64,000 nucleotides of DNA from Qingrenia yutianensis (GCF_014385105.1 NZ_JACRTE010000009.1:1-64000); one strand, 5' to 3'; positions 18,493 to 27,813 are shown, counted from the stretch's first letter. The notes: generated by a model from the letters alone, not told the origin. Numbers and translations: made by a program.

Positions 18493-18766
18493 AGCCGAAA
18501 GAAAGTAATCCGAACTCCGATTTTGAGAGGCGGATTTTCGCTTTCGACTTTGTTAAAATACTCGGCAATCCGTCAGGATTACCTGCGTTTTTGCCTTGCG
18601 CAACCAAAAATCCGCTCTCTCAAAATTCTTCGACCTGAAAAGAATAGAATTTTGAGCAGATTTTGGTGCGGAAGATGAAGCAAGGCTGACGCCTTGCAAA
18701 GATGACAAGCCAAAAGATGCCGAAATTATGCCTTTTCAGGCGGGTTCGGATTACTTTCTTTTGGCT
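18493..18766. mobile_element. MITE-like element with 23-bp terminal inverted repeats, between dnaK and dnaJ
   Basis: The left end AGCCGAAAGAAAGTAATCC-GAAC (18493-18515) and the right end (18744-18766) are inverted copies with 22 of 23 bases matching. The dinucleotide TA lies at both outer borders (18492-18493 and 18766-18767), as expected for TA target-site duplication by IS630/Tc1-type transposases, although TA also belongs to the repeats. Inside is a second, nested inverted repeat (TTTTGAGAG-GCGGATTTT near 18520 against AAAATCCGCTCTCTCAAAA near 18610) and a hairpin GGCAATCC-gtca-GGATTACC. No credible gene is inside. The total of 274 bases fits a non-autonomous MITE. A folded regulatory RNA is the alternative. 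Confidence 0.65.
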
Positions 18767-18774
18767 ATATTATA

Positions 18775-20634
18775 TTACTTTTTGTCGTCATCGTCAACTA
18801 CTGTGTAGTCGCCTTCGTAATTTCCGCCGTTTGCACCGCCGTTTTGCGCACCGCCCTGTGCGTTGGGGTCAAAGCCTGCGCCCTGTGCGCCCTGCGCACC
18901 GCCGTTTTGCTGATATACTTTTGAAGAAACATCATAGAATTTCTTCTGCAAATCTTCGGTTGCCGATTTTATAGCCTCAACGTCTGTGCCCTCAAGAGCC
19001 TTTTTAACTGCGTCGATTTTGGTGTTAACTTCGGTTTTGTCTGCCTCGTCAATCTTGTCGCCAAGGTCGGTGAGAGCTTTCTGGCACTGATATACAAGAG
19101 TGTCGGCGTTGTTTCTCGCGTCTACCGCCTCTTTGTTTTTCTTGTCCTCTGCGGCATATTTTTCAGCCTCTTTAACCGCTTTGTCAATATCTTCTTCCGA
19201 AAGATTTGAGCTTGCGGTGATGGTGATTTTCTGCTCGTTGCCGGTTGCCATATCTTTAGCGCTTACGTGAACGATACCGTTTGCGTCGATATCGAATGTA
19301 ACTTCAATCTGCGGCACGCCTCTCGGAGCCGGAGCAATGCCCGAAAGCGAAAATCTTCCGAGGGTTTTGTTATACTGTGCCATTTCGCGCTCACCCTGGA
19401 GAACGTGAATGTCAACGCTTGTCTGGTTATCTGCGGCAGTCGAGAAAATCTGACTGTGTTTTTTAGGAATGGTTGTGTTTCTTTCGATGATTTTTGTAAA
19501 TACACCGCCCATTGTTTCGATACCGAGCGAAAGCGGAGTAACATCGAGAAGAAGAAGGTCTTTAACTTCGCCTGCAAGTACGCCTGCCTGAATAGCCGCG
19601 CCCATTGCAACACACTCGTCGGGGTTGATGCCCTTGTGGGGTTCTGTGCCGATTAAGCGTTTAACAGCCTCCTGAACGGCAGGAATCCTTGACGAACCGC
19701 CGACCAAAAGCACTTTGTGAATATCCGACGGATTAAGACCTGCATCGGAAAGAGCACGTCTTGTCGGCTCCATTGTTTTTTCAACGAGGTCTGCGGTGAG
19801 CTCATCGAATTTGCTTCTTGTAAGTGTGATGTCAAGATGTTTCGGGCCTGTTGCATCTGCCGAAATAAACGGAAGATTTATGTTAGAGGTTGTAACGCCC
19901 GAAAGCTCGATTTTAGCTTTTTCAGCCGCCTCTTTAAGGCGCTGGAGAGCCATTTTGTCGGCTTTTAAGTCAATGCCGTTTGCCTTTTTGAATTCATCTG
20001 CAAGATAGTCTATAATTCTCTGGTCGAAGTCGTCGCCGCCAAGACGGTTGTTACCGCTTGTTGCAAGAACTTCAAATACGCCGTCTCCGATTTCAAGGAT
20101 AGATACATCGAATGTACCGCCGCCGAGGTCGTAAACCATAATTTTCTGCTCATTGTCTTTGTCCATACCGTATGCAAGCGCCGCCGCGGTGGGCTCGTTT
20201 ATGATACGGAGAACCTCCAAACCTGCGATTTTACCTGCGTCTTTTGTAGCCTGACGCTGTGCGTCCGAGAAGTATGCCGGAACGGTGATAACCGCCTGTG
20301 TAACGGGTTCGCCGAGGTAGCTTTCCGCGTCCGCTTTAAGTTTCTGCAAAATCATTGCCGAAATTTCCTGCGGTGTGTACTGTTTGTCGTCGATTGTAAC
20401 CTTTCTGTCGGTACCCATATCTCTTTTAATTGAGCTTACGGTGTGGTCGGGGTTTGTGATTGCCTGTCTTTTAGCAACCTGACCTACCAGTCTTTCACCC
20501 GTTTTAGTAAAAGCAACCACCGAAGGAGTTGTTCTTGCACCTTCGGGATTGGGGATAACAACGCTTTCTCCGCCCTCCATAACTGCAACGCAGGAGTTTG
20601 TTGTACCCAAATCAATACCAATAATTTTACTCAT
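18775..20634 (-). CDS. dnaK: Chaperone protein DnaK (Hsp70)
   Basis: This ATP-driven Hsp70 chaperone has 619 residues. The nucleotide-binding domain (1-360) begins [19 protein letters not shown] and contains [41 protein letters not shown] and the adenosine motif [14 protein letters not shown]. The linker [19 protein letters not shown] leads into the substrate-binding domain, and the helical lid ends in a Gly/Asn/Gln-rich tail and acidic terminus VVDDDDKK. The Gly-Ala-rich segments within the first domain that mark Gram-negative DnaK are absent, as usual in Gram-positive DnaK. It is 47 bases downstream of grpE and under the HrcA/CIRCE control at the operon head. Confidence 0.98.
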   Translation of the reverse strand: MSKIIGIDLGTTNSCVAVMEGGESVVIPNPEGARTTPSVVAFTKTGERLVGQVAKRQAITNPDHTVSSIKRDMGTDRKVTIDDKQYTPQEISAMILQKLKADAESYLGEPVTQAVITVPAYFSDAQRQATKDAGKIAGLEVLRIINEPTAAALAYGMDKDNEQKIMVYDLGGGTFDVSILEIGDGVFEVLATSGNNRLGGDDFDQRIIDYLADEFKKANGIDLKADKMALQRLKEAAEKAKIELSGVTTSNINLPFISADATGPKHLDITLTRSKFDELTADLVEKTMEPTRRALSDAGLNPSDIHKVLLVGGSSRIPAVQEAVKRLIGTEPHKGINPDECVAMGAAIQAGVLAGEVKDLLLLDVTPLSLGIETMGGVFTKIIERNTTIPKKHSQIFSTAADNQTSVDIHVLQGEREMAQYNKTLGRFSLSGIAPAPRGVPQIEVTFDIDANGIVHVSAKDMATGNEQKITITASSNLSEEDIDKAVKEAEKYAAEDKKNKEAVDARNNADTLVYQCQKALTDLGDKIDEADKTEVNTKIDAVKKALEGTDVEAIKSATEDLQKKFYDVSSKVYQQNGGAQGAQGAGFDPNAQGGAQNGGANGGNYEGDYTVVDDDDKK

Positions 20635-20681
20635 AATGTATTACCTCCGATTTTAAATAAAATTCAAAACACAAAAATGTA

Positions 20682-21233
20682 CTAATTTGCAACTTTAACC
20701 ATACTGTAGCGAAGAACTTTGTCTTTATAAGTATAACCCTTTTGAAATTCTTCAACCACGGTGTTTTCGGTGACGTTTTCGTCCTCAATATGCATAACCG
20801 CGTTATGCAGTTCGGGGTTAAATTCCTCGCCGACGGCTTTGGTTTCGCAAACGCCGAGCTTTTTGAAAATTTCCTCGGTCTGCTTATAAACCATTTCAAC
20901 GCCTTTGTAAATATCGCTTTCCTTGTCGGAAATACTGCCTATCGCGCGCTCCAGATTGTCCATAACGGGTAAAAGCTCTTTAATCGCGTCCGCCGCCGCG
21001 TCAATGTAAATTGCCTCTTTTTCGCGTGCAGTGCGCTTTTTAAAGTTGTCATACTCGGCGCACAGCCTTAAATATTTGTCGTTTAATGCGTTTATTTCTT
21101 CTTTCGCCTTTTCAAGCTCGTTTGTTTCGGGCTCGGGGGCAGGCTCGTTTGCTTCGGAATTTTCTGCGTTTTCGGCATTTTCCTCTGCTTTTAATTCTTC
21201 ATCTTTCAAATTTTTCTTCTCTTTATCAGCCAA
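20682..21233 (-). CDS. grpE: Nucleotide exchange factor GrpE
   Basis: GrpE releases ADP from DnaK. The 183-residue product has an acidic, Glu-rich disordered N-terminus (1-45), a long coiled-coil helix (about 45-110, with the conserved YLRLCAEYDNFKKRT), and a C-terminal beta domain (VCETKAVGEEFNPELHNAVM and the last motif GYTYKDKVLRYSMVKVAN). All family features are present at normal length. The start follows GGAGATGACTT and is 15 bases from the stop of hrcA. It is second in the operon. Confidence 0.97.
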   Translation of the reverse strand: MADKEKKNLKDEELKAEENAENAENSEANEPAPEPETNELEKAKEEINALNDKYLRLCAEYDNFKKRTAREKEAIYIDAAADAIKELLPVMDNLERAIGSISDKESDIYKGVEMVYKQTEEIFKKLGVCETKAVGEEFNPELHNAVMHIEDENVTENTVVEEFQKGYTYKDKVLRYSMVKVAN

Positions 21234-21248
21234 TATAAGTCATCTCCT

Positions 21249-22280
21249 TTAACGGGTGTCGGTTCCGTCCAAATACTTGTCAAGGTTTTTCTTGAGATAA
21301 TCAAGCGTTGCGACAACCTTTGAATAATCCATTCTTGTAGGACCTACAATCGCAATTCCGCCAATCATACCGTCCTTGATTTTGTAGTTTGAAATTACCA
21401 TGCTCAATCCCAAATCTTTAAGATGCGGATTTTCGTCGCCGATAAGAATATTGATTTTATCGTCGGCAATTTTTTCTTTCAAAAAGTTTTTGTCGATATT
21501 TCTTACAAAATCAAAAAATTCTTTCGTTCGGTTAACATCCTTAAATTCGGGATAGTTCAAAATGTTTGCCTGACCGTCCGCCGATATGTCAAATCCCGTG
21601 AAATCCTGTAAAACTTCGGACAAAAAGCCCATTACGGGGTTCATAATTTCGTCGGGCAGAGGCATAATCTCTTTCTGCGCGAGGATAAATTCGTTTGTAA
21701 TCGCGCCGACCTCGCGGTCGCAGAAGGTGAGGTTTAAGTAATTTCCCAGCCTTTCCAAAACCTTTGCGTCCACTCCGCCTTTTGCCGTTATGGTAGTATT
21801 CTTGACAATTCCTCCGCTGTTTACAACAAGCATTACAAAGCTTTTTTCGTCAAGCGGAACAAGACGTATGCTTTTTAATATGTTTGTTGCAACGCACGGT
21901 GTTGAAATAAGCGTCGTATAGTTTGTAAGATGCGCCACGGTATTGGAAATATCCTTTAAAATATTGCCCAGCTCAAGATAGCTTTTTTTGAGCGAGGCGC
22001 GCATTTCTTCAATTTCGCGCACTGTAAGGGTGTAGCGCTGCATAAGTTCGTCTACATAAACCCTGTATCCGAGCGACGACGGCACTCTGCCGGCCGAGGT
22101 GTGCGGTTTGTCAAGATAACCCGTTCCCTCAAGCTCCGCCATCTCGTTTCGGATTGTTGCCGAGCTTATTCCCAGCTTGTGCCTGTTTAAAATGTAAGAC
22201 GAGCCGACAGGCTCTGCGGTGCGGATATAATCGTCTACAATCGCTCTTAAAATACGGCGTTTTCTGTCGCTCAATTCCAC
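21249..22280 (-). CDS. hrcA: Heat-inducible transcription repressor HrcA
   Basis: HrcA binds the CIRCE operator and represses the heat-shock operon; its activity depends on GroEL in studied bacteria. The 343-residue product has an N-terminal winged helix (about 1-75: SDRKRRILRAIVDDYIRTAEPVGS, then the recognition helix in ISSATIRNEMAELE), the conserved HTSAGRVPSSLGYRVYVDELM, and the GAF-like C-terminal region ending in IGGIAIVGPTRMDYSKVVATL. It is first in the operon and lies 44 bases downstream of its own CIRCE site, so it is autoregulated. Confidence 0.97.
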   Translation of the reverse strand: MELSDRKRRILRAIVDDYIRTAEPVGSSYILNRHKLGISSATIRNEMAELEGTGYLDKPHTSAGRVPSSLGYRVYVDELMQRYTLTVREIEEMRASLKKSYLELGNILKDISNTVAHLTNYTTLISTPCVATNILKSIRLVPLDEKSFVMLVVNSGGIVKNTTITAKGGVDAKVLERLGNYLNLTFCDREVGAITNEFILAQKEIMPLPDEIMNPVMGFLSEVLQDFTGFDISADGQANILNYPEFKDVNRTKEFFDFVRNIDKNFLKEKIADDKINILIGDENPHLKDLGLSMVISNYKIKDGMIGGIAIVGPTRMDYSKVVATLDYLKKNLDKYLDGTDTR

Positions 22281-22324
22281 GAATATCCACTCCTTTTAAA
22301 TTTGTTTGGTATTTCTTTATAAAA

Positions 22325-22351
22325 TTAGCACTCAAAGTCCTTTAGTGCTAA
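22325..22351. promoter_or_regulatory. CIRCE operator (HrcA-binding site)
   Basis: TTAGCACTC (22325-22333), nine bases, TAGTGCTAA (22343-22351). The consensus is TTAGCACTC-N9-GAGTGCTAA; one base differs (T for G at 22343). It lies just downstream of the -10 box of the hrcA promoter, so bound HrcA would block transcription of the whole operon. Confidence 0.97.
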
Positions 22352-22358
22352 CAAATAT

Positions 22359-22387
22359 AAAATACCACTATTTATTTGGTTTGTCAA
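22359..22387 (-). promoter_or_regulatory. Sigma-A promoter of the hrcA-grpE-dnaK-dnaJ operon
   Basis: On the minus strand TTGACA (22387-22382) and TATTTT (22364-22359) are 17 bases apart, directly upstream of the CIRCE element. Confidence 0.85.
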
Positions 22388-22487
22388 TAGCTATTTTCAA
22401 AAAAAATTAACAATTTACGCATTGAGATTGCTAATTTTTTTGAGCAGTTTTAAAATTTGATATAAAAATCCCGTTATAAAGCCAAAA

Positions 22488-22515
22488 ACGGGACACCGAA
22501 CATTCGGTATCCCGT
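22488..22515 (-). terminator. Terminator of nfnA-nfnB
   Basis: ACGGGA-C-ACCGAA (22488-22500) pairs with TTCGGT-A-TCCCGT (22503-22515) with one mismatch; on the minus strand it is followed by TTTTTGG. It lies 16 bases after the nfnB stop. Confidence 0.8.
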
Positions 22516-22530
22516 AAAAATTTTTATAAA

Positions 22531-23952
22531 TTATTTGCTTTGAATATATTCGTCAATCGCTTTTGCGGCAATTTTGCCTGCGCCCATCGCCGAAATAACC
22601 GTTGCCGCGCCCGTAACCGCGTCACCGCCGGCATAAACGCCCTCTTTTGTGGTTGCGCCGTTTTCCTCGACGATAATTCCTCCGCGTCTGTTAACTTCAA
22701 GACCTTTCGTTGTGGTTTTGATAAGCGGATTGGGGGAGGTTCCGATTGAAATTATAACCGTGTCAACGTCGAGCACAAATTCACTGCCCTCTATCGGAAC
22801 GGGACGGCGTCTGCCGTTTTCGTCAGGCTCGCCGAGTTCCATTTTAATGCACTTCATACCGGTCACAAAGCCATTTTTCGGGTCGCGTCTGTCATCGGGG
22901 TTGTGATAACCCAAAATTTCAACGGGATTGTTCAAAAGCATAAATTCAATGCCCTCCTCAATCGCGTGTTCAACCTCTTCTTTACGCGCGGGAAGTTCCT
23001 CCATTGAACGGCGGTAGACGATATAAACTTTCTCCGCGCCCAGCCTTAACGCACTTCGCGCCGCGTCCATAGCAACGTTTCCGCCGCCGACAACCGCAAC
23101 CTTTCCGCCTTTCATAATCGGCGTTACAGGGTCGCTTTCATATGCTTTCATAAGGTTGCTTCGTGTTAAAAATTCATTTGCGGAATATACGCCGTTGTAC
23201 GATTCGCCCGGTATTCCCATAAAGTTGGGAAGTCCTGCGCCCGAACCTATAAATACTGCCTCAAAGCCCATATCGAAAAGTTCGTCAACCGTGAGGGTTT
23301 TTCCTATTATAATGTTCGTTTCTATTTTAACGCCCATTTCTTTGAGGTTTTCAACCTCTTTTTTAACGATTGCTTTAGGAAGTCTGAATTCGGGAATTCC
23401 GTAAACAAGCACACCGCCGGCTGTGTGAAGTGCCTCAAACACCGTCACGTCGTAGCCTTTTTTTGCAAGGTCGCCGGCACAGGTGAGTCCCGACGGGCCC
23501 GAGCCTACAACCGCCGCTTTATGGCCGTTTTTCTCGATTTTGTTCACAGCGCCGTTTGCGTGCGCGTTGTGCCAGTCGGCAACAAAGCGTTCAAGCCTGC
23601 CTATTCCGACGCTTTCGCCTTTTATGCCTCTTACGCATTTAGCCTCGCACTGCACCTCCTGCGGACAAACTCTTCCGCAAACCGCAGGAAGGGACGACGA
23701 TTTGTTTATAACCTGATATGCGCCCTCAAAGTCGCCCTCTTTTATTTTTCCGATAAATTCGGGAATATGAATGTTTACGGGACATCCCGAAACGCACGGC
23801 ATATGCTTGCACGAAAGACAGCGCAGTGCCTCGTCGATTGCGGTTGCCTCGCTGTAGCCGTAGGTAACTTCGTCAAAATTTTTGCCTCTTGCCTTTGCGT
23901 CCTGCGCCGGCATAGGATTTCTCTCGGGGTTCATATTTATTTTTGCCGCCAT
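22531..23952 (-). CDS. nfnB: NfnB: NADPH-binding subunit of NADH-dependent ferredoxin:NADP+ oxidoreductase (GltA-like)
   Basis: This flavoprotein subunit carries the bifurcating FAD and reversibly couples reduced ferredoxin and NADH to NADP+ reduction. The N-terminal ferredoxin-like domain holds cysteines for two [4Fe-4S] clusters (CLSCKHMPCVSGCPV and CGRVCPQEVQCEAKC). The first dinucleotide fold (VVGSGPSGLTCAGDLAKKG) and second fold (VVGGGNVAMDAARSALRLGA) follow, with C-terminal GGDAVTGAATVISAMGAGK. The start at 23952 gives 473 residues, normal for the family, and is preceded by GGAGGGC; a frame opening at 24054 would overlap nfnA by 101 bases. Alone it would be called glutamate synthase small subunit; the NfnA-like gene one base upstream decides for NfnB. 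Confidence 0.9.
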   Translation of the reverse strand: MAAKINMNPERNPMPAQDAKARGKNFDEVTYGYSEATAIDEALRCLSCKHMPCVSGCPVNIHIPEFIGKIKEGDFEGAYQVINKSSSLPAVCGRVCPQEVQCEAKCVRGIKGESVGIGRLERFVADWHNAHANGAVNKIEKNGHKAAVVGSGPSGLTCAGDLAKKGYDVTVFEALHTAGGVLVYGIPEFRLPKAIVKKEVENLKEMGVKIETNIIIGKTLTVDELFDMGFEAVFIGSGAGLPNFMGIPGESYNGVYSANEFLTRSNLMKAYESDPVTPIMKGGKVAVVGGGNVAMDAARSALRLGAEKVYIVYRRSMEELPARKEEVEHAIEEGIEFMLLNNPVEILGYHNPDDRRDPKNGFVTGMKCIKMELGEPDENGRRRPVPIEGSEFVLDVDTVIISIGTSPNPLIKTTTKGLEVNRRGGIIVEENGATTKEGVYAGGDAVTGAATVISAMGAGKIAAKAIDEYIQSK

Positions 23953-23953
23953 A

Positions 23954-24808
23954 TTATTTGCCCTCCTTTGCAAAAAGATTGCACGTTTCTTCATATGCGT
24001 GTCTTTCAAATTCGCGGTACATTCCTCCGCGCGCCATAGCCTCGTCAAAATCAACCTCGTAGCCGTTAAAGTCCGGACCGTCGACGCACGCGAACTTTGT
24101 CACTCTCTTTCCGTCCTCGATAAGCGTAAGACGGCATCCTCCGCACATACCCGTTCCGTCAATCATAATCGGGTTCATAGAAACGGTACAGGGAATACCC
24201 GTCTTTTTTGTCGCCTCAACGACGAATTTCATCATAATGAGCGGTCCGATTGTGATAACCATATCAAACTTTTCGCCGGCGTCAAACATTTCGTTGAGCG
24301 GTACGCAAACGTTGCCCTCTCTGCCGTATGAACCGTCGTCGGTCATAACGTAAAGCTTTTCGGACGCTGAATTAAACTCGTCCTCCAAAATGAGCAGGTC
24401 TTTTGTTCTGAAACCGATAATCGAGGTGACTTCACAGCCGTTTTCTTTAAGTTTTTGCGCAATGGGGAGTGCAATGGCACAGCCGACTCCTCCGCCCACG
24501 ATACAGACTTTTTTAAGTCCGTCGGTGTGGGTTGCAACGCCCAGAGGACCTGCGAAATCTTCAATATATTCGCCCTCGTTTTTCATATTGAGTTTTTTTG
24601 TGGTTGCGCCCACAATCTGGAAAATTATTTTAACCGAGCCTTTTTCCCTGTCGTAGCCTGCAATGGTAAGAGGTATTCTCTCGCCGTTTTCGTCTACGCG
24701 TAAAATGATAAACTGTCCCGGTTCTGCTTTTTTTGCAACAAACGGAGCGTAAATGTCCATCATTGTCACAGTCGGGTTAAGTTCTTCTTTTTTTAGAATT
24801 TTATACAT
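23954..24808 (-). CDS. nfnA: NfnA: NADH-binding subunit of NADH-dependent ferredoxin:NADP+ oxidoreductase
   Basis: A 284-residue ferredoxin-reductase-type protein of the dihydroorotate dehydrogenase electron-transfer (PyrK) family. The FAD domain (about 1-95) contains GQFIILRVDENGERIPLTI; the NAD domain has VCIVGGGVGCAIALPIAQ and VMTDDGSYGREGNV; the C-terminal iron-sulfur segment MCGGCRLTL plus FACVDGPDF shows three Cys, and known NfnA uses an Asp as a further [2Fe-2S] ligand. It is followed after one base by nfnB, making the heterodimer gene pair. A strong promoter (24873-24901) precedes it. No dihydroorotate dehydrogenase or sulfide gene is adjacent, which favours the Nfn role. Confidence 0.9.
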   Translation of the reverse strand: MYKILKKEELNPTVTMMDIYAPFVAKKAEPGQFIILRVDENGERIPLTIAGYDREKGSVKIIFQIVGATTKKLNMKNEGEYIEDFAGPLGVATHTDGLKKVCIVGGGVGCAIALPIAQKLKENGCEVTSIIGFRTKDLLILEDEFNSASEKLYVMTDDGSYGREGNVCVPLNEMFDAGEKFDMVITIGPLIMMKFVVEATKKTGIPCTVSMNPIMIDGTGMCGGCRLTLIEDGKRVTKFACVDGPDFNGYEVDFDEAMARGGMYREFERHAYEETCNLFAKEGK

Positions 24809-24872
24809 TCCGATTGCTCCTTTTTATAAAAAGATATATTAAAAAATATATGATGTCTGCCACATAAGCTTA

Positions 24873-24901
24873 ATTATAACGTATTATGCGCGAATAGTCA
24901 A
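24873..24901 (-). promoter_or_regulatory. Sigma-A promoter of nfnA-nfnB
   Basis: On the minus strand TTGACT (24901-24896) and TATAAT (24878-24873) are separated by 17 bases, 64 bases upstream of the nfnA start. Confidence 0.8.
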
Positions 24902-24926
24902 ATAAAAATTTTGGACAACATACCAA

Positions 24927-24963
24927 AAAAATAACGGTGAATTTTGTTTTCACCGTTATTTTT
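24927..24963. terminator. Terminator of the iron alcohol dehydrogenase gene
   Basis: A perfect 15-bp stem AAAAATAACGGTGAA / TTCACCGTTATTTTT with a 7-base loop lies nine bases past the stop codon. Confidence 0.9.
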
Positions 24964-24971
24964 AACAAATA

Positions 24972-26189
24972 TTAAAAATCCACTTCGGTATCGTAGTAAC
25001 AGCATTTTAAAAGCTTTTCCATCTGTTCGGGCGAAATTTCGCGCGGATTTGAAAGCGTACAGGCATCGGCAACCGCATTTTTGGCAATGTCCGACACTCT
25101 CTGCAAAAATACGTCCTCCGAAACAAATCCGTTTTCGGCAGGGCAGGAGTCCGCACCGTAATTTTTTATGCAAAGCGGAATGTTCAGCGTTTTTTGAAGT
25201 TCACGCAGTCTGTTTATAAGATTTTGCACCTTTTCGTCCGCGCTTGTACCGCCGAGATTTATAAGGTCGGCAATTTCGCAGTACCGCTTTTTCGCCTCGG
25301 CATTTTTTGCGTTGAACGCGATTACTTTCGGAAGATACATAGCGTTTGCCGCGCCGTGTGTGATGTGCGCGCCCTTGTCGGCAAACGCCGCACCCGTTTT
25401 GTGCGCCATAGAGTGAACAATTCCCAAAAGCGCGTTTGAAAATGCCATTCCGGCAAGGCACTGTGCGTTGTGCATCTTTTCGCGTTTTTCCAAATCGCCG
25501 TTATACGAACCCTCCAAATCGGCATTTATCATTCGTATGGCATGCAGTGCAAGGGGGTCGGTATAGTCGGTGTGCGCAGTGGAAACATATGCCTCGATTG
25601 AATGGGTCATAGCGTCCATACCTGTGTGCGCGATAAGCTTTTGAGGAAGCGTTGCAACAAGGTCGGGGTCGACAATCGCAACATCGGGAGTGATTTCAAA
25701 GTCGGCAATGGGATATTTTATGCCCTTATTATAGTCGGTTATGATGGAAAACGCCGTTACCTCGGTAGCCGTTCCCGAAGTTGACGAAACCGCACAGAAA
25801 TGCGCCTTGCGCCTTAATTTCGGTATTGCAAAAACCTTGCACATATCTTCAAAAGTTATATCGGGATATTCGTATTTTATCCACATTGCCTTTGCCGCGT
25901 CGATAGGCGAACCGCCTCCGATTGCAACAATCCAGTCGGGCTTGAACTTTTCCATTGCGTCCGCGCCTTTCATAACCGTTTCAACCGACGGGTCGCTCTC
26001 TATTCCCTCGAAAAATTCAACCTCCATACCTGCTTCTTTAAGATATTTCTCCGCTTTGTCCAAAAATCCCGATTTTCTCATCGAGCCGCCGCCCGACAGT
26101 ATCATTGCGCGTTTTCCCTCAAAGCCTTTAAGCGCTTCAAGCGCGCCTTTTCCGTGGTATAAATCTCTCGGCAGAGTAAATCGTTTCAT
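24972..26189 (-). CDS. Iron-containing alcohol dehydrogenase
   Basis: This is a group III NAD(P)-dependent alcohol dehydrogenase of 405 residues. The N-terminal nucleotide fold carries the family motif AIGGGSPIDAAKAMWI. The C-terminal helical metal domain contains AHTGMDAMTHSIEAYVS, IVHSMAHKTGAAF and HGAANAMYLPKVIAFN, whose His residues and the Asp in VDPDL are the usual Fe ligands. A TSGTATEVTAF segment resembles the alcohol-dehydrogenase part of AdhE and butanol dehydrogenases, so a fermentative aldehyde-to-alcohol role is likely, but the substrate cannot be fixed. It is monocistronic, divergent from pyk, with a terminator at 24927-24963. AAAGGAG lies upstream of the start. Confidence 0.92.
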   Translation of the reverse strand: MKRFTLPRDLYHGKGALEALKGFEGKRAMILSGGGSMRKSGFLDKAEKYLKEAGMEVEFFEGIESDPSVETVMKGADAMEKFKPDWIVAIGGGSPIDAAKAMWIKYEYPDITFEDMCKVFAIPKLRRKAHFCAVSSTSGTATEVTAFSIITDYNKGIKYPIADFEITPDVAIVDPDLVATLPQKLIAHTGMDAMTHSIEAYVSTAHTDYTDPLALHAIRMINADLEGSYNGDLEKREKMHNAQCLAGMAFSNALLGIVHSMAHKTGAAFADKGAHITHGAANAMYLPKVIAFNAKNAEAKKRYCEIADLINLGGTSADEKVQNLINRLRELQKTLNIPLCIKNYGADSCPAENGFVSEDVFLQRVSDIAKNAVADACTLSNPREISPEQMEKLLKCCYYDTEVDF

Positions 26190-26293
26190 AACAAAATCTC
26201 CTTTAGAATTTTTTATTATGCTTGCCTTTTTTACAAAAAATTATGCGTTTTGTAAAATTTTGAATAAATTTATATAAAATTTGGAAAAATATA

Positions 26294-26322
26294 TTGATTA
26301 TTGAGTAAAAAAGTGGTAAAAT
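26294..26322 (+). promoter_or_regulatory. Sigma-A promoter of pyk
   Basis: TTGATT (26294-26299) and TAAAAT (26317-26322) are separated by 17 bases, 30 bases upstream of the pyk start. Confidence 0.65.
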
Positions 26323-26352
26323 AATCAGAGTTAATTATAATGGGGAGATGTT

Positions 26353-27795
26353 TTGAAAAAAATGAGGAAGACAAAGATAGTTTGCACCATAGGTCCTTCG
26401 TGCTGCAGTGAGGAAATGATTGAAAAAATGATTTTTGCAGGTATGAACGTTGCCAGACTTAATTTTTCACACGGCGACCACGATTATCATAAAGATAATA
26501 TAGAAACCGTCAAGAAAGTGAGAAAGCGTCTTAACAGTCCCGTTGCGCTTATGCTGGACACAAAAGGTCCCGAAATCAGGGTTAAAACCTTTAAAAACGG
26601 CAGGGTGACGCTTAAAGACGGCGATATTTTCACGCTCCGTTCAAATGACGTTGAGGGAAATGAAAAAGAGGTCAGCGTAACGTATGCAAAGCTTCCGTCA
26701 CAGCTTGCCGAGGGCACAAAAATCCTCCTCGATGACGGAAAAATCGAACTTTGCGTGGTTAAAGCAGGCGAGGATTTTGCGGAGTGCAAAGTTGTGTGCG
26801 GAGGTGTTTTGTCAGACAAAAAGGGCATAAATCTCCCTAATGTACCGATTTCAATGCCGTATTTGAGCGAACGCGACAAGAGTGATATTTTGTTCGGAAT
26901 TGAAAACGACGTTGATTTTGTTGCCGCGTCGTTCGTGCGCAATAAAGATGACGTTATTGCACTGCGCAAATTCATAAACTACAACGGCGGACATTCGATA
27001 AAAATTGTTTCAAAAATAGAAAATTCCGAGGGAATAAGCAATTTTGATGAAATTTTGGAGGCGTCGGACGGCATTATGGTTGCACGCGGCGACCTCGGCG
27101 TTGAAATTGAATATGAGCTTTTGCCCGGTATTCAGAAAAGATTTATAAAACAGTGCTACAAATCGGGAAAAATGGTTATCACCGCAACGCAGATGCTCGA
27201 TTCAATGATGTCGTATCCCACACCGACGCGTGCGGAAATCACCGACGTTGCAAATGCGGTTTTTGACGGCACTTCGGCGGTTATGCTTTCGGGCGAAACC
27301 GCGGCGGGAAAATATCCGATTACGGCGGTTAAGGTTATGGCAAAAATCGTTGAACAGGCGGAAAAAGACGCCTTTGGTATGAACGTTTACGACGGTGTTG
27401 ACTACGACCTTGATACGTCGGACATCACAAATGCGGTGTGCGACGCGGCCTGCACAACAGCGCGCGATATTAAAGCGCAGGCGATTGTTGCGCTTTCAAA
27501 ATACGGTCAGACGGCGCGCAGAATGTCGAAATTCAGACCGGCACAGCCGATTATAGCGCCAACACCCGTTGAAAAAACGTTTAATCAGCTATCTCTTTCG
27601 TGGGGAGTTTACCCCGTGCTTTCGCGTTTCCAGAAAACCAGCGACGAGCTTTTCTGCCACGCTATCGACTGCGCAAAACAAATAGATATGGTGTCGGTGG
27701 GTGACAGGGTGGTAATTATCGCCGGAATACCTCTCGATACACCGGGCAACACAAACATTATGAAAGTTGAAATCGTCAGCAACGACGTAAAATAA
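26353..27795 (+). CDS. pyk: Pyruvate kinase
   Basis: The enzyme transfers phosphate from phosphoenolpyruvate to ADP, the last ATP-forming step of glycolysis. Its 480 residues form the standard A/B/C domains, without the extra C-terminal phosphohistidine domain of Bacillus-type Pyk. Motifs: TKIVCTIGPSC, NVARLNFSHGDH, LDTKGPEIR, the catalytic Lys in KIVSKIEN, MVARGDLGVEI, and ITATQMLDSM with SGETAAGKYP. The start is TTG at 26353, eight bases after GGGGAG; the only nearby ATG (26362) would remove conserved residues and the binding site spacing favours TTG. The oadB gene follows after 18 bases, so phosphoenolpyruvate-pyruvate metabolism and the sodium pump subunit are probably cotranscribed. Confidence 0.96.
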   Translation: MKKMRKTKIVCTIGPSCCSEEMIEKMIFAGMNVARLNFSHGDHDYHKDNIETVKKVRKRLNSPVALMLDTKGPEIRVKTFKNGRVTLKDGDIFTLRSNDVEGNEKEVSVTYAKLPSQLAEGTKILLDDGKIELCVVKAGEDFAECKVVCGGVLSDKKGINLPNVPISMPYLSERDKSDILFGIENDVDFVAASFVRNKDDVIALRKFINYNGGHSIKIVSKIENSEGISNFDEILEASDGIMVARGDLGVEIEYELLPGIQKRFIKQCYKSGKMVITATQMLDSMMSYPTPTRAEITDVANAVFDGTSAVMLSGETAAGKYPITAVKVMAKIVEQAEKDAFGMNVYDGVDYDLDTSDITNAVCDAACTTARDIKAQAIVALSKYGQTARRMSKFRPAQPIIAPTPVEKTFNQLSLSWGVYPVLSRFQKTSDELFCHAIDCAKQIDMVSVGDRVVIIAGIPLDTPGNTNIMKVEIVSNDVK

Positions 27796-27813
27796 ATTTT
27801 TAAGGAGAAAAAA

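Noticed and set aside
18487..18974. Short open frames over the dnaK-dnaJ spacer
   Set aside because: They run across the inverted repeats of the MITE-like element or into antisense of dnaK, lack ribosome binding sites and look like translated repeat DNA.
23425..24039. Long open frame antisense to nfnB
   Set aside because: It is a shadow of the high-GC third positions of nfnB, has no ribosome binding site and no recognisable protein pattern.
22531..24808. Glutamate synthase or dihydroorotate dehydrogenase electron-transfer subunits
   Set aside because: Each gene alone could be named so, but the pair in this order, with the iron-sulfur motifs of both and no glutamate synthase large subunit or pyrD nearby, fits NfnAB better.
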